From the NCBI RefSeq assembly GCF_004137685.1, contig NZ_QYBB01000004.1:1-64000 (forward strand): a stretch of DNA of 64,000 nucleotides. The letters are read 5' to 3'. Each line of letters opens with the position of its first letter. The first letter of the stretch is position 1. A program made the position numbers and the translations under genes. Positions 16,262 to 25,932 of this stretch are shown one piece after another. The notes below the pieces were generated by a model. The model saw only the letters and a program-made list of their open reading frames with translations. It was not told the DNA's origin and ran no database searches. The stretch is from Lichenibacterium minor (GTDB lineage Bacteria; Pseudomonadota; Alphaproteobacteria; Rhizobiales; Beijerinckiaceae).

Positions 16262-16338
16262 TGGTCGGGGCGGCAGGATTCGAACCTGCGACCCTCTGCT
16301 CCCAAAGCAGATGCGCTACCAGACTGCGCTACACCCCG
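16262..16338 (-). tRNA. tRNA-Pro (anticodon UGG)
   Basis: This is a 77-nt cloverleaf on minus. The acceptor CGGGGTG pairs with CGCCCCG, followed by discriminator A and encoded CCA. The D-arm has GTAGCGCAGTCTGGTAGCGC, the anticodon loop TTTGGGA gives TGG, and the T-arm has GGTTCGAATCC. Confidence 0.97.
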
Positions 16339-16394
16339 GACGATCGACGGGTCCCGACGCATCTCGGTAGCATGGGGGCCCCGTGGCGACAAGG

Positions 16395-16868
16395 TCAGGG
16401 CGCGAACATGGGGTCGACCACGCGGTCGCCCGGCTTCACGCCGATCCTGGCCGCCGTGCCGGCGTTGATCTCGAGCACGCCGAGCACGTCGCCGCCGGAC
16501 GGGATGATGGCCTCGGACAGGGGTTCGGCGTTCGACTTCACCGACACGACGCGCCCGTCGGCGGCGATGAACACCATGTCGAGCGGCAGGTAGGTGTTCT
16601 TCATCCACATGGACACGGGCTTGGACGCGCCGAAGTCGAACAGCATCCCCTTGTCGGGCGCCATCTGGCGGCGAAACATCAGGCCCCTCTCCAGCTGGTC
16701 GCGCGTTCGCATCACCTCGACGGCGAAATGGTGCGTGCCGCTCGCCGTGGCGATGGCGAGGTCGTCGACCGCGGGCGGCGATCCCGCGGGAGCCGCCGCC
16801 TGGGCGGCAGACACCAGGGCGGCGAGGGCCAGCGCGAAGGCGGTCGTGGGGGCAGAAACACGTGGCAT
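16395..16868 (-). CDS. DUF192 family exported protein
   Basis: This is 157 residues. A signal peptide (1-25, ending SAAQAAA) is followed by the DUF192 domain. Family hallmarks are RGLMFRRQMAPDKGMLFDFG, VSMWMKNTYLPLDMVFIAAD and LEINAGTAARIGVKPGD. The function is unknown, and the domain is a small beta barrel. ATG at 16868 was chosen because it begins the signal peptide. The start lies 40 bases after the cold-shock gene stop; this pairing is common in Rhizobiales, so they are probably one operon. Confidence 0.93.
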   Translation of the reverse strand: MPRVSAPTTAFALALAALVSAAQAAAPAGSPPAVDDLAIATASGTHHFAVEVMRTRDQLERGLMFRRQMAPDKGMLFDFGASKPVSMWMKNTYLPLDMVFIAADGRVVSVKSNAEPLSEAIIPSGGDVLGVLEINAGTAARIGVKPGDRVVDPMFAP

Positions 16869-16908
16869 GGCGGGGCGTCCGTCCGCGGGCCGCGCCCGCT
16901 TCCGGAAC

Positions 16909-17577
16909 TCAATGCGACGCGGGAGAGCCGGATTCAAGGGGCCTCACCTCGGCGGCCATGAGGCCCTTCGGCCCGTCTCCGAATCGGACCATCACGCTTT
17001 CGCCCGGCTTCAACTCGGTCATGCCGTAGCGGCGCATCACCTCGATGTGGACGAAGATGTCCTGGGTGCCGTCCCCGCGCGACACGAAGCCGAAGCCGCG
17101 CACGCGGTTGAACCATTTCACCACGGCGATCTCGAAGCCGCCGGTCGGCACCACCTGGACGTGGGTGCGGGGGGCGGGAGCCTGCGACGGGTGGACGGCG
17201 GTGGACAGGTCGAGGGACAGCACCCGGAACACCTGGAGGCCCTTCGCGCGCTGCAGCACCTCGCAGACGACGCGGGCGCCTTCCCGGGCGGCGCCGAAGC
17301 CGTCGCGGCGCAGCGTCGTGACGTGGACGAGGACGTCGGGCATGCCGTTGTCGGGCAGGATGAAGCCGTAGCCCTTCGACACGTCGAACCACTTGATCTC
17401 GCCCGCGACCTCCACGAGGTCGAGCGCGAAGTCCCCGCCCTCGTCGAGGCCGGCCTGCAGGTCCGAGGACTGATCTTTGCTGCCCAACGCGATCACCCCG
17501 TCCAGAAGCGGCGCCGCCCCGCGTCGCGGCATTCGAGGCCGCGCCGCCCGCCGGGCGAATCGACCCCGAAACGCCAT
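16909..17577 (-). CDS. Tandem cold-shock domain protein
   Basis: This is 222 residues with two CspA-like domains. The first (~57-125) has GEIKWFDVSKGYGFILPD and DVLVHVTTL; the second (~149-215) has AVVKWFNRVRGFGFVSRG and DIFVHIEVM. Both RNP1 (KGYGFI, RGFGFV) and RNP2 (VLVHV, IFVHI) aromatic motifs are intact, so both should bind single-stranded nucleic acid. Double-CSD proteins of this sort are typical of Rhizobiales. The ATG at 17577 gives an Arg-rich N-terminus; internal GTG at about 17496 is an alternative. It leads the operon with DUF192. Confidence 0.92.
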   Translation of the reverse strand: MAFRGRFARRAARPRMPRRGAAPLLDGVIALGSKDQSSDLQAGLDEGGDFALDLVEVAGEIKWFDVSKGYGFILPDNGMPDVLVHVTTLRRDGFGAAREGARVVCEVLQRAKGLQVFRVLSLDLSTAVHPSQAPAPRTHVQVVPTGGFEIAVVKWFNRVRGFGFVSRGDGTQDIFVHIEVMRRYGMTELKPGESVMVRFGDGPKGLMAAEVRPLESGSPASH

Positions 17578-17708
17578 GGGACGACCTTAGCACCGCCGGA
17601 ATCCCGTCAAAGTCGAAATCGCGGGGGCGATCGCAAGATTATGAAATGTGTGTTGCCGGCCACGCGCCCCGTGCCGCGGCGTCGCGTCGCACGGCCCGTC
17701 GATCGGGG

Positions 17709-18439
17709 TCAGAGCGGGTCGAGGGTGTCGCCGATGTCGGCGTGGACGACGAGGTCGGCTTCACGGTCGAGCGGCGTCGGTTCGCGGTTGACGATCGCGA
17801 GGCGCGCGCCGTTCCGCCGCGCGAGGTCGGGGAAGCGCGCCGCCGGGCGGACCAGCAGCGTCGAGCCGAGGACGACGAACAGGTCGCACTCCAGCGACGC
17901 TTCGACGGCGCGCTGCAGCACGGCCGGGTCCAAGGATTGGCCGAAGGCGATGCTGGCGGATTTGACGATCCCGCCGCAAGCGCATTCCGGGAGCGCGCCG
18001 TGGCTCTCGAACCGCGAGCGGATGGGGCCGAGTTCGTGGCGATCGCCGCAGCCGAGGCAGCGCGCATGCGAGCCGACGCCGTGCAGCTCGACGATCTCGT
18101 CGTCCGGGCCGGCCGCGGCCCCGTGCAGCCCGTCGATGTTCTGCGTGACGACCGCGCGGACGCGCCCGGCGGCCGCCCAGCGGGCGACGGCCCGATGGCC
18201 CCGGCCCGGCCGCGCGGCGGCATAAAGGTCGTCCATGGCGAACTTGCGTCGCCACGCTTCCGCCCGCATCGCGGGGTCGGCGAGGTAGTCGGCGAAGGCG
18301 ATGGGCGCATGGGCGCGCCACGGGCTGCCGGGGGAGCGGTAGTCCGGCACGCCGCATTCGGTGGAGATGCCCGCGCCCGTGAACACCGTCACGGCGCGGG
18401 CGTCCCCGAGCAGGCGCGCGAGCGCGGCGCCGCCGGCCG

Positions 18440-18443
<4 letters not shown>
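17709..18443 (-). CDS. Sir2-family NAD-dependent deacylase
   Basis: This is 244 residues of a sirtuin, resembling the class II (SIRT4-like) group by TGAGISTECGVPDYRSPGSP. Other motifs are VVTQNIDGLH, the catalytic His in VELHGVG, the zinc cysteines CLGC and CAC, and LGSTLLVRPAA. It removes acyl groups from lysine using NAD; the target is unknown. The start is TTG at 18443 within TTGA, overlapping the aminotransferase stop. The family N-terminus begins right there and no ATG is in frame nearby. It is translationally coupled to the aminotransferase. Confidence 0.88.
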
Positions 18444-19657
<1,214 letters not shown>

Positions 19658-19736
19658 CTCGGTAACGACCCTGGGTCGGAGGGGGCAGTCGCGGGCGAGC
19701 CACGATCCATACGGGAAAATGCGGGTTTTTGGTGAA

Positions 19737-20138
19737 TCAATCCGCAACGGCGGGCTCGGGAACGGGCTTGGCGGCCCTCTTGCCCTTGCCGATCCCGAGC
19801 GGCTTCGGGGCGCCTGGGTGGAGCTGGCGCTGCTGCGCGGCGTCGAGGGCGGACTTCTGCGCCTCGATCTGGCCGGGCGTCTTCACCGGGAGGGGCGACA
19901 CCCTGTGGGGCGTCGCGGTCGGCAGGTAGCCGAGGTCGGCCGCGTCCGGCCGGGTCCGCTCCACGAAATCCGGCCCCGGCCCGGGGGGCGCGGCCTTGAT
20001 GTTCATCTTTTCCAGCACGCTGTCCCACAGGCCTTCGGCGGCGCGCACCGGCGGCGGGGCGGCGAGGACGGCCGCGAGCGCCAGCGCGGCGAGCCACCGG
20101 CCGGAACTCGACTTGCGATCAGGCTCTTTCCCCAACAT
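19737..20138 (-). CDS. Small secreted hypothetical protein divergent from phaC
   Basis: This is 133 residues. A positively charged start and hydrophobic segment (~15-37, ending PVRAAEG) form a signal peptide. The mature part begins LWDSVLEKMNIK, continues with a proline-rich stretch, and ends with a basic tail (GIGKGKRAAKP). I recognise no domain; the WDxxLEKM motif recurs in short Rhizobiales periplasmic proteins of unknown role. ATG at 20138 is the only start giving a signal peptide. It is divergent from phaC (213-base gap) and 79 bases upstream of the aminotransferase on the same strand. Confidence 0.65.
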   Translation of the reverse strand: MLGKEPDRKSSSGRWLAALALAAVLAAPPPVRAAEGLWDSVLEKMNIKAAPPGPGPDFVERTRPDAADLGYLPTATPHRVSPLPVKTPGQIEAQKSALDAAQQRQLHPGAPKPLGIGKGKRAAKPVPEPAVAD

Positions 20139-20212
20139 ACATGTACCCCGCGCGGCCGACGTCGCAGCGACGCCCGATGGGCTTCCGACACTGAAGGGTG
20201 CCGGGATATTAT

Positions 20213-20226
20213 GTCCCGACCGGGAC
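20213..20226. promoter_or_regulatory. Palindrome GTCCCG-AC-CGGGAC in the phaC upstream region
   Basis: This is a perfect 6-bp-arm palindrome (GTCCCGACCGGGAC) directly after an AT-rich TATTAT (20207-20212) that could be a -10 element. The gap is the divergent promoter region of phaC and the secreted protein. It is a candidate operator; the binding protein is unknown. Confidence 0.35.
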
Positions 20227-20351
20227 GGCAAGCGCGTGAGCGGTCCGCGCCCGGTCGGGCCGATGCCAGGGGCGGCGGAGAACCTCCCCGGCGGCGGACG
20301 GGACGACGGGCCACCCCGCGAGGGCGCGCCGGGATCGAAAGGGAGAGCGCC

Positions 20352-22328
20352 ATGAAGGACCAGCGTCCGCCGCGTCAGCAGCCCCGCGCCGCGACCAAGC
20401 CCTCGACCAGGCCGCCGGCCGAGCGGGCGTCGACCCTGCACGATCCCGCGCCGACGGCCGCCGCCGCGGAAGCCGGCGACGCACCGGCGCGCGACGCCGC
20501 GCCGCGGGCCGAGCCCCGTCCCGCGCCGGATCCCGGCCCCGGCGACGCCGCCCCCCTGCCCGGCCACGCCGATTTCGACAGGCTGTCGCGCAACATGGGT
20601 TTGCTGGTCGCCGAAAGCCAGAAGGTCGCCGCCGCCTACATGGAGCCCCGCGCCCGGATGGGCGTGCCGCCGAAGGGCGGGGAAGAAGCGAAGGACATGG
20701 TCCAAACGCTGGGCCAGGTGGCGGCCCAGTGGTTCACCGATCCCGCCAGGATGATGGTGGCCCAGGCGTCGCTGTCGAGCCAGATGGTGGACCTGTGGGC
20801 CGGCACGATGCGCCGCATGGCCGGGGGCCCGGCGCCCGAGCCGGAGCCCACCCGGACGGCGGACAAGCGTTTCGCCGCGCCCGAATGGCGCGAGCTGCCG
20901 GGCTTCGACTTCATCCGCCAGGCCTACACGATCACCACCGGCTGGGCGGAAGGCCTGGTCGAGGATGCGGAACTCGACGACGAAACGCGCGACAAGGCGC
21001 GCTTCTACCTCCGCCAGCTCACGGGCGCGCTGTCACCGTCGAACTTCCTCGCCACCAACCCGGAACTGCTGAAGCACACCTTCGAGGAAGGCGGCGAAAA
21101 CCTCGTTCGCGGCATGCGCATGCTCGCCGAGGACATCGCCGCCGGCAAGGGCGACCTGAAGATCCGGCAGAGCGACAACTCGGTCCACGAACTCGGCGTC
21201 AACATGGCGATGACGCCCGGCAAGGTCGTGTTCCGCAACGAGCTGATGGAGCTGATCCAATATGCCCCCGCGACCCCGGAGGTGTATCGGCGGCCGCTCC
21301 TCATCGTGCCGCCGTGGATCAACAAGTTCTACGTGCTGGACCTCAACCCGGCGAAGAGCTTCGTCAAATGGGCGGTCGACCAGGGGCTGACGGTCTTCGT
21401 GATCTCGTGGGTCAACCCGGACGAGCGCCACGCCGACAAGAATTTCGAGAGCTACATGCGCGAAGGCATCTTCGCGGCCCTCGATGCCGTCGAGCGGGCG
21501 ACCGGCGAGCGAAACGTCACGGCGATCGGCTATTGCGTCGGGGGCACGCTGCTCGCCGTGACGCTGGCCTACATGGCGCTGAAGGGGGACGACCGGATCT
21601 CGTCCGCGACCTTCTTCACGGCGCAGACCGACTTCCGCAACGCCGGCGACCTCAAGGTCTTCGCCAACGAGGACCAGATCGAGGCCGTCGAAGCGCAGAT
21701 GAAGGCCCAGGGCTATCTCCAGGGCTCGAAGATGGCCAACGCCTTCAACATGCTGCGGCCCAACGACCTCATCTGGTCCTACGTGGTCAACAACTACCTG
21801 AAGGGAAAGGCGCCGATGGCCTTCGACCTTCTGACCTGGAACTCCGATTCGACGCGCATGCCGGCGGCCAACCACGCCTTCTACCTGCGCAACTGTTACC
21901 TCGGGAACAAACTCACCAAGGGCGAGATGGTGATCGGCGGCGAAACGCTCGACCTCGGTCGCGTTACCGTCCCGGTCTACAACCTCGCCACAAAGGAGGA
22001 CCACATCGCCCCGGCGAAGTCCGTCTTTGTGGGATCGCGGTTCTTCGGCGGGCCGATGCGCTACGTGCTGGCCGGCTCGGGCCATATCGCCGGCGTGGTC
22101 AACCCGCCCTACAAGCCGAAATACCAGTTCTGGTCCGGCCCCGAGGTCGGCGACAGCTTCGACGCCTGGCTCGCGGCCGCCGACGAGACGGCGGGCAGCT
22201 GGTGGCCGGACTGGATGGCCTGGGTCGCCGCCCAGGCGCCCGAAACCGTGCCGGCGCGGGAGCCCGGCGGCGGCGTGCTGGAGCCGCTCTGCGACGCGCC
22301 CGGCGAATACGTCCGCGTGAAGAGCTGA
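20352..22328 (+). CDS. phaC: Class I polyhydroxyalkanoate synthase
   Basis: This is 658 residues. It polymerises (R)-3-hydroxyacyl-CoA into PHA on granule surfaces. The catalytic triad is visible: Cys395 in the lipase-like box GYCVGG, Asp550 in TKEDHIAP and His578 in SGHIAGVVNPP. LLIVPPWINKFYVLDL and FVISWVNPDERH are further signatures. Residues 1-95 form an unusually long Ala/Pro/Arg-rich N-terminal extension before the usual start of homology. GGGAGAG precedes ATG 20352. No phaA, phaB, phasin or phaR is in the window, so the granule genes are dispersed. Confidence 0.96.
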   Translation: MKDQRPPRQQPRAATKPSTRPPAERASTLHDPAPTAAAAEAGDAPARDAAPRAEPRPAPDPGPGDAAPLPGHADFDRLSRNMGLLVAESQKVAAAYMEPRARMGVPPKGGEEAKDMVQTLGQVAAQWFTDPARMMVAQASLSSQMVDLWAGTMRRMAGGPAPEPEPTRTADKRFAAPEWRELPGFDFIRQAYTITTGWAEGLVEDAELDDETRDKARFYLRQLTGALSPSNFLATNPELLKHTFEEGGENLVRGMRMLAEDIAAGKGDLKIRQSDNSVHELGVNMAMTPGKVVFRNELMELIQYAPATPEVYRRPLLIVPPWINKFYVLDLNPAKSFVKWAVDQGLTVFVISWVNPDERHADKNFESYMREGIFAALDAVERATGERNVTAIGYCVGGTLLAVTLAYMALKGDDRISSATFFTAQTDFRNAGDLKVFANEDQIEAVEAQMKAQGYLQGSKMANAFNMLRPNDLIWSYVVNNYLKGKAPMAFDLLTWNSDSTRMPAANHAFYLRNCYLGNKLTKGEMVIGGETLDLGRVTVPVYNLATKEDHIAPAKSVFVGSRFFGGPMRYVLAGSGHIAGVVNPPYKPKYQFWSGPEVGDSFDAWLAAADETAGSWWPDWMAWVAAQAPETVPAREPGGGVLEPLCDAPGEYVRVKS

Positions 22329-22422
22329 GCGCCGGCCGCCCTTGTCGCTGCCGCGGCCGCGCCGCATAGTTCCGGCCGCAGCCGGCGCCCGATGACGCGT
22401 CCGGCCTCGGGGAGAGACGAGC

Positions 22423-23271
22423 ATGAAATTGGTGCGCTACGGCGAACCCGGACGCGAGAAGCCGGGCCTGATCCACGGCGGCGCGCTGCGCGACCTCGGC
22501 GGCCTCCTGCCGGACCTCGCCGGCGAGCACCTGAGCGCGGCGTCGCTCGACCGGGTCAGGGCGGCCGATCCGGACAGCCTGCCGCTGGTGCCGGGGTCGC
22601 CCCGCATCGGGCCCTGCGTGGCCCGTCCCTGCAACTTCATCGCCGTGGGGTTGAACTACGCCGACCACGCCGCCGAAACCGGCGCCGCGATCCCGAAGGA
22701 GCCGATCCTCTTCAACAAGGCGCCGAACTGCATCGTCGGGCCGCACGACGATGTGATGCTGCCGAAGGCGTCCGAGCGCAGCGATTGGGAGGTGGAGCTG
22801 GCGATCGTGATCGGCGCCCGCACCTCCTACATCGGCGAGAAGGAGGCGATGGACCACGTCGCGGGCTTCTGCGTGTGCAACGACGTGTCCGAGCGCTCCT
22901 TCCAGACGGAGCGGGGCGGGCAGTGGATGAAGGGCAAGGGTTGCGCCACCTTCGGGCCGCTCGGCCCCTGGCTGGTGACGCCGGACGAGGTCGGCGACGT
23001 GCAGGCGCTCGACATGTGGCTCGACGTCAACGGCAAGCGCATGCAGACGGGCTCGACCGCGACCATGATCTTCAACGTGGTGCAGCTCGTGAGCTACATC
23101 TCGCACTTCATGGTGCTGGAACCCGGAGACATCATCACCACCGGCACGCCGCCCGGCGTCGGCCTGGGCATGAAGCCCGCCACCTTCCTCAAGGCCGGCG
23201 ACGTCATGAGCCTCGGCATCGCCGGGCTCGGCGAACAGAAACAGACCGTCGTCGCCTGGCAGAAGACCTGA
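22423..23271 (+). CDS. Fumarylacetoacetate hydrolase-family protein
   Basis: This is 282 residues with the FAH fold in the C-terminal ~210. Metal-binding and catalytic motifs are NFIAVGLNYADHAAE, KAPNCIVGP, DWEVELAIVIG (acidic ligands), GFCVCNDVSERSFQ, KGCATFGPLGPW and ITTGTPPGVG. The sequence resembles enzymes annotated as ureidoglycolate lyase or 2,4-diketo-3-deoxy-L-fuconate hydrolase; members split C-C bonds in ketoacids, so the substrate remains open. ATG at 22423 has GGGGAGAGACG upstream. It lies 94 bases after phaC, maybe a separate unit, and converges on argC. Confidence 0.9.
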   Translation: MKLVRYGEPGREKPGLIHGGALRDLGGLLPDLAGEHLSAASLDRVRAADPDSLPLVPGSPRIGPCVARPCNFIAVGLNYADHAAETGAAIPKEPILFNKAPNCIVGPHDDVMLPKASERSDWEVELAIVIGARTSYIGEKEAMDHVAGFCVCNDVSERSFQTERGGQWMKGKGCATFGPLGPWLVTPDEVGDVQALDMWLDVNGKRMQTGSTATMIFNVVQLVSYISHFMVLEPGDIITTGTPPGVGLGMKPATFLKAGDVMSLGIAGLGEQKQTVVAWQKT

Positions 23272-23343
23272 CGCGGCGTCGAACCCGGTGAGGCCCGGCC
23301 CTCGCCGGAGGGCCCGGGGGCGGTTCGCGGTCCCCGGGCCCGG

Positions 23344-24252
23344 TCAGTTCAGGCCGAGCATCAGTTCCAGGTTCTGCACCGCGGCGCCGGACGCGCCCTT
23401 GCCGAGGTTGTCGAGGGTCGCCACCAGCACGGCCTGCCGGCGCGGGTCGCTGCCCGCGACGCGGAGCTGCATCGCATTGGTGTCGACCCCGACCTGGGGG
23501 TCGACCCGTCCCTCGTGCGGCACCACGCGGACGTGCTCCGCATTCCTGTAATGGGCGTCCAGCGCGGCTTCGAGGTCGGCGAGCTTCGGCCGGCCCGGCA
23601 ACGCATCGAGATGGAGCGGCACGCTGACCGCCATGCCTTGGCGGAAGTTGCCCACGGACGGCACGAAGATCGGCCGCGTCGACAGCCCGGCGAAGCGCTG
23701 GATCTCGGGCAGGTGCTTGTGCTCCATCTCCAGCCCGTAGAGCTGGAACGCCGGCGCCCGTCCCGCCTCGTAGTCCTCGATCATGCTCTTGCCGCCGCCG
23801 CTGTAGCCGCTGACCGCGTTGATGGCGAGCGGGTGGTCGGCGGGGATCAGCCCGGCCGCGACGAGCGGGTGCAGCAGCGCGATGGCGCCCGTGGCGTAGC
23901 ATCCGGGGTTGCTCACCCGGCGGGCGTCCCGGATGCGGTCCGCCTGGCCGGCGTCGAGCTCCGGGAAGCCATAGGTCCAGTCCGGCGCCACGCGGTAGGC
24001 CGTCGAAGCGTCGAGCACCTTGGGCGCCCCTGCCCCGAGCCCGTCGGCGATCCGCACCGTGTCGCGCGAGGCCGCATCGGGCAGGCACAGGACGACGACG
24101 TCCACGCCGGACATCAATTCCGCCTTGGCGGCCGGGTCCTTCCGCTTGTCGGGGTCGATGGAGCGCAGTTCGACGCGGCCGTGCCGGCCCAAGCGGTCGC
24201 GGATGCCGAGGCCCGTGGTCCCCGCTTCGCCGTCGATGAACACCGTCGCCAT
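23344..24252 (-). CDS. argC: N-acetyl-gamma-glutamyl-phosphate reductase (type 2)
   Basis: This is 302 residues of the shorter (type 2) ArgC family, which reduces N-acetylglutamyl phosphate with NADPH in arginine synthesis. The N-terminal dinucleotide-binding loop is [13 protein letters not shown] and the active-site Cys118 is in [24 protein letters not shown] and [14 protein letters not shown] are family blocks. ATG at 24252 begins MATVFID. It follows rplM-rpsI on the same strand, the usual rhizobial order, but a strong terminator (24305-24335) lies between, so it probably has its own promoter or receives read-through. Confidence 0.95.
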   Translation of the reverse strand: MATVFIDGEAGTTGLGIRDRLGRHGRVELRSIDPDKRKDPAAKAELMSGVDVVVLCLPDAASRDTVRIADGLGAGAPKVLDASTAYRVAPDWTYGFPELDAGQADRIRDARRVSNPGCYATGAIALLHPLVAAGLIPADHPLAINAVSGYSGGGKSMIEDYEAGRAPAFQLYGLEMEHKHLPEIQRFAGLSTRPIFVPSVGNFRQGMAVSVPLHLDALPGRPKLADLEAALDAHYRNAEHVRVVPHEGRVDPQVGVDTNAMQLRVAGSDPRRQAVLVATLDNLGKGASGAAVQNLELMLGLN

Positions 24253-24304
24253 GTCGCGCTCCCCCGTGCCACGCCGCGATGATGGTGCAGCGCAGTCCCG
24301 TGTC

Positions 24305-24335
24305 AAAGAAAAAGGCGGCCCGGGGGGCCGCCTTT
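24305..24335 (-). terminator. Rho-independent terminator after rpsI
   Basis: On minus, AAAGGCGGCC (24335-24326), loop CCCCG and GGCCGCCTTT (24320-24311) form a 10-bp perfect stem. It runs into a T-rich tract (TTTTTCTTT, complement of 24305-24313). It lies 24 bases after the rpsI stop. Confidence 0.9.
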
Positions 24336-24358
24336 CGTTCCGTTCCGGCGCTGAAAGC

Positions 24359-24838
24359 TCAGCGCTTGGAGAACTGGAAGGACTTGCGGGCCTTCTTGTG
24401 GCCGTACTTCTTGCGCTCGACCACGCGGCTGTCGCGGGTGAGGAAGCCTTCGCGCTTCAGCGTGGAGCGCAGCTCCGGCTCGAAGTAGGTCAGGGCCTTG
24501 GACAGGCCGTGGCGCACGGCGCCGGCTTGGCCGGACAGCCCGCCGCCCGCCACCGTGACGGTGAGGTCGTACTGGTTCGCGCGGCCCACGATGCCGAGCG
24601 GCTGCTGCACGATCATGCGCAGCACCGGACGGGCGAAGTAGACGTCGAAGGCGCGGGCGTTGACGGTGATCTTGCCCGAGCCGGGCTTGATCCACACGCG
24701 GGCCACGGCGTCCTTGCGCTTGCCGGTCGCGTAGGCGCGGCCCTGGGCGTCGAGCTTCTGGACGTGGACGGGGGCGTCGGGCTGGGCCGAGGCGTTGATG
24801 TTGGCGAGGTCCTGCAGGGACGAGAGGGTCTCGGCCAT
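24359..24838 (-). CDS. rpsI: 30S ribosomal protein S9
   Basis: This is 159 residues including a ~30-residue alphaproteobacterial N-terminal extension. The S9 core starts at [20 protein letters not shown]. It ends with the basic tail [16 protein letters not shown], whose final SKR contacts the P-site t[22 protein letters not shown] is the conserved middle block. The ATG at 24838 shares its A with the rplM TGA (TGATG), so translation is coupled. Confidence 0.98.
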   Translation of the reverse strand: MAETLSSLQDLANINASAQPDAPVHVQKLDAQGRAYATGKRKDAVARVWIKPGSGKITVNARAFDVYFARPVLRMIVQQPLGIVGRANQYDLTVTVAGGGLSGQAGAVRHGLSKALTYFEPELRSTLKREGFLTRDSRVVERKKYGHKKARKSFQFSKR

Positions 24839-25308
24839 CAGTGGCTCCTGGAATTCTTGGAGTTCATGGCGGCGACGTCGAGCGCCACCGGGGCCTGGGC
24901 CTCGTGGGGATGCTCGGCGCCCTTGTAGACGCGGAGGTTGCCGAGCTGCTTGCGGCCCAGCGGGCCGCGGGGGAGCATGCGCTCCACGGCCTTCTCGACG
25001 ACGCGCTCGGGGAAGCGGCCGTCGAGGATGAACTTCGCGGTGCGCTCCTTGATGCCACCCGGATAGCCGGTGTGGTGGTAGTACACCTTCTGTTCCTTCT
25101 TGCGGCCGGTGAACACGACCTTGTCGGCGTTCACGACCACGATGTTGTCGCCATCGTCCATATGGGGCGTGAAGGACGGCTTGTGCTTGCCGCGCAGGCG
25201 CAGCGCGATGATGGACGCGAGACGGCCGACGACGAGGCCGGTGGCGTCGATCACGACCCACTGCTTCTCGATCTCGGCCGTCTTGGTCGAATGAGTCTTG
25301 CCAAACAT
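24838..25308 (-). CDS. rplM: 50S ribosomal protein L13
   Basis: This is 156 residues. Family signatures include [47 protein letters not shown] and [23 protein letters not shown] at 25308 gives [17 protein letters not shown]. It is first gene of the rplM-rpsI operon, with a good promoter 62-90 bases upstream (25370-25398) and a terminator after rpsI. Confidence 0.98.
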   Translation of the reverse strand: MFGKTHSTKTAEIEKQWVVIDATGLVVGRLASIIALRLRGKHKPSFTPHMDDGDNIVVVNADKVVFTGRKKEQKVYYHHTGYPGGIKERTAKFILDGRFPERVVEKAVERMLPRGPLGRKQLGNLRVYKGAEHPHEAQAPVALDVAAMNSKNSRSH

Positions 25309-25369
25309 GAGGTTTAGGGTTCCGTAACGGGAGAGGCGACCATCCCGAGGGAGGCCGCCGCTGACGGTG

Positions 25370-25398
25370 CTTCTACGCAAGCGGCGATGCGCCGTCAA
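25370..25398 (-). promoter_or_regulatory. Promoter of rplM-rpsI
   Basis: On minus, TTGACG (25398-25393), a 17-base spacer and TAGAAG (25375-25370) lie 62 bases before the rplM ATG. This is a near-consensus sigma-70 type promoter for Alphaproteobacteria; no transcription start is known from sequence. Confidence 0.6.
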
Positions 25399-25438
25399 CG
25401 CGTCCGGAACCGAAACGGGCAGAAAAACATAGGCTTGG

Positions 25439-25466
25439 CGCCTGCGGTATCGAGATACCGCAGGCG
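25439..25466. promoter_or_regulatory. 28-bp palindrome between rplM and the CoA-binding gene
   Basis: A perfect inverted repeat has 13-bp arms CGCCTGCGGTATC and GATACCGCAGGCG separated by GA. It lies 5 bases before the GGGAGGAA site of the downstream plus-strand gene and 40 bases upstream of the rplM promoter. The near-zero loop suits a dimeric repressor site, though it could also form a 12-bp hairpin with a CGAG tetraloop in the plus-strand mRNA leader. Confidence 0.6.
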
Positions 25467-25483
25467 TCGCCGGGAGGAACGCC

Positions 25484-25918
25484 TTGCACCACGACCGTTA
25501 TCCCGATGACCTGGTGGCTTCCGTGCTGGAGCGCACGCGATCCGTAGCCCTGGTCGGCGCTTCGGCCGATCCGGCGCGGCCGTCGCACGGCGTGATGGCG
25601 TGGTGGATCGCCCGCGGCGCGGAGGTCCATCCCGTCAACCCGGGGCTCGCCGGCGGCACGATCCTGGGGCGGCGCGTCGCCGCCGCGCTGGCCGACGTGC
25701 CGGGCGAGATCGACCTCGTCGACGTGTTCCGCCGGGCGGACGCCGCCGGCGCCGTGGTGGACGAGGCTCTGGCGCTGTCGCCCCTGCCCCGAACGGTGTG
25801 GATGCAGCTCGGCGTGCGCGACGATGCCGCGGCGGCCCGGGCCGAAGCGGCCGGCGTCACGGTGATCATGGACAGGTGCCCGAAGATCGAGGCGGCACGC
25901 CTCGACGGCGCCCGATGA
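25484..25918 (+). CDS. CoA-binding domain protein
   Basis: This is 144 residues of the CoA-binding (YccU-like) Rossmann family, related to the CoA-binding part of succinyl-CoA synthetase alpha. Signatures are [56 protein letters not shown] and [19 protein letters not shown]. The role is unknown; cofactor binding is inferred. The start is TTG at 25484 with GGGAGGAA at a good distance. Its TGA is overlapped by an ATG (25915) in the frame of the MFS gene, so the pair is probably one operon. Confidence 0.9.
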   Translation: MHHDRYPDDLVASVLERTRSVALVGASADPARPSHGVMAWWIARGAEVHPVNPGLAGGTILGRRVAAALADVPGEIDLVDVFRRADAAGAVVDEALALSPLPRTVWMQLGVRDDAAAARAEAAGVTVIMDRCPKIEAARLDGAR

Positions 25919-25932
25919 AGGAGGGGATCACG

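Noticed and set aside
15773..16338. tRNA pair as an integration hotspot for a mobile element
   Set aside because: Both flanks are ordinary core genes, and no duplicated tRNA 3' end or integrase is visible.
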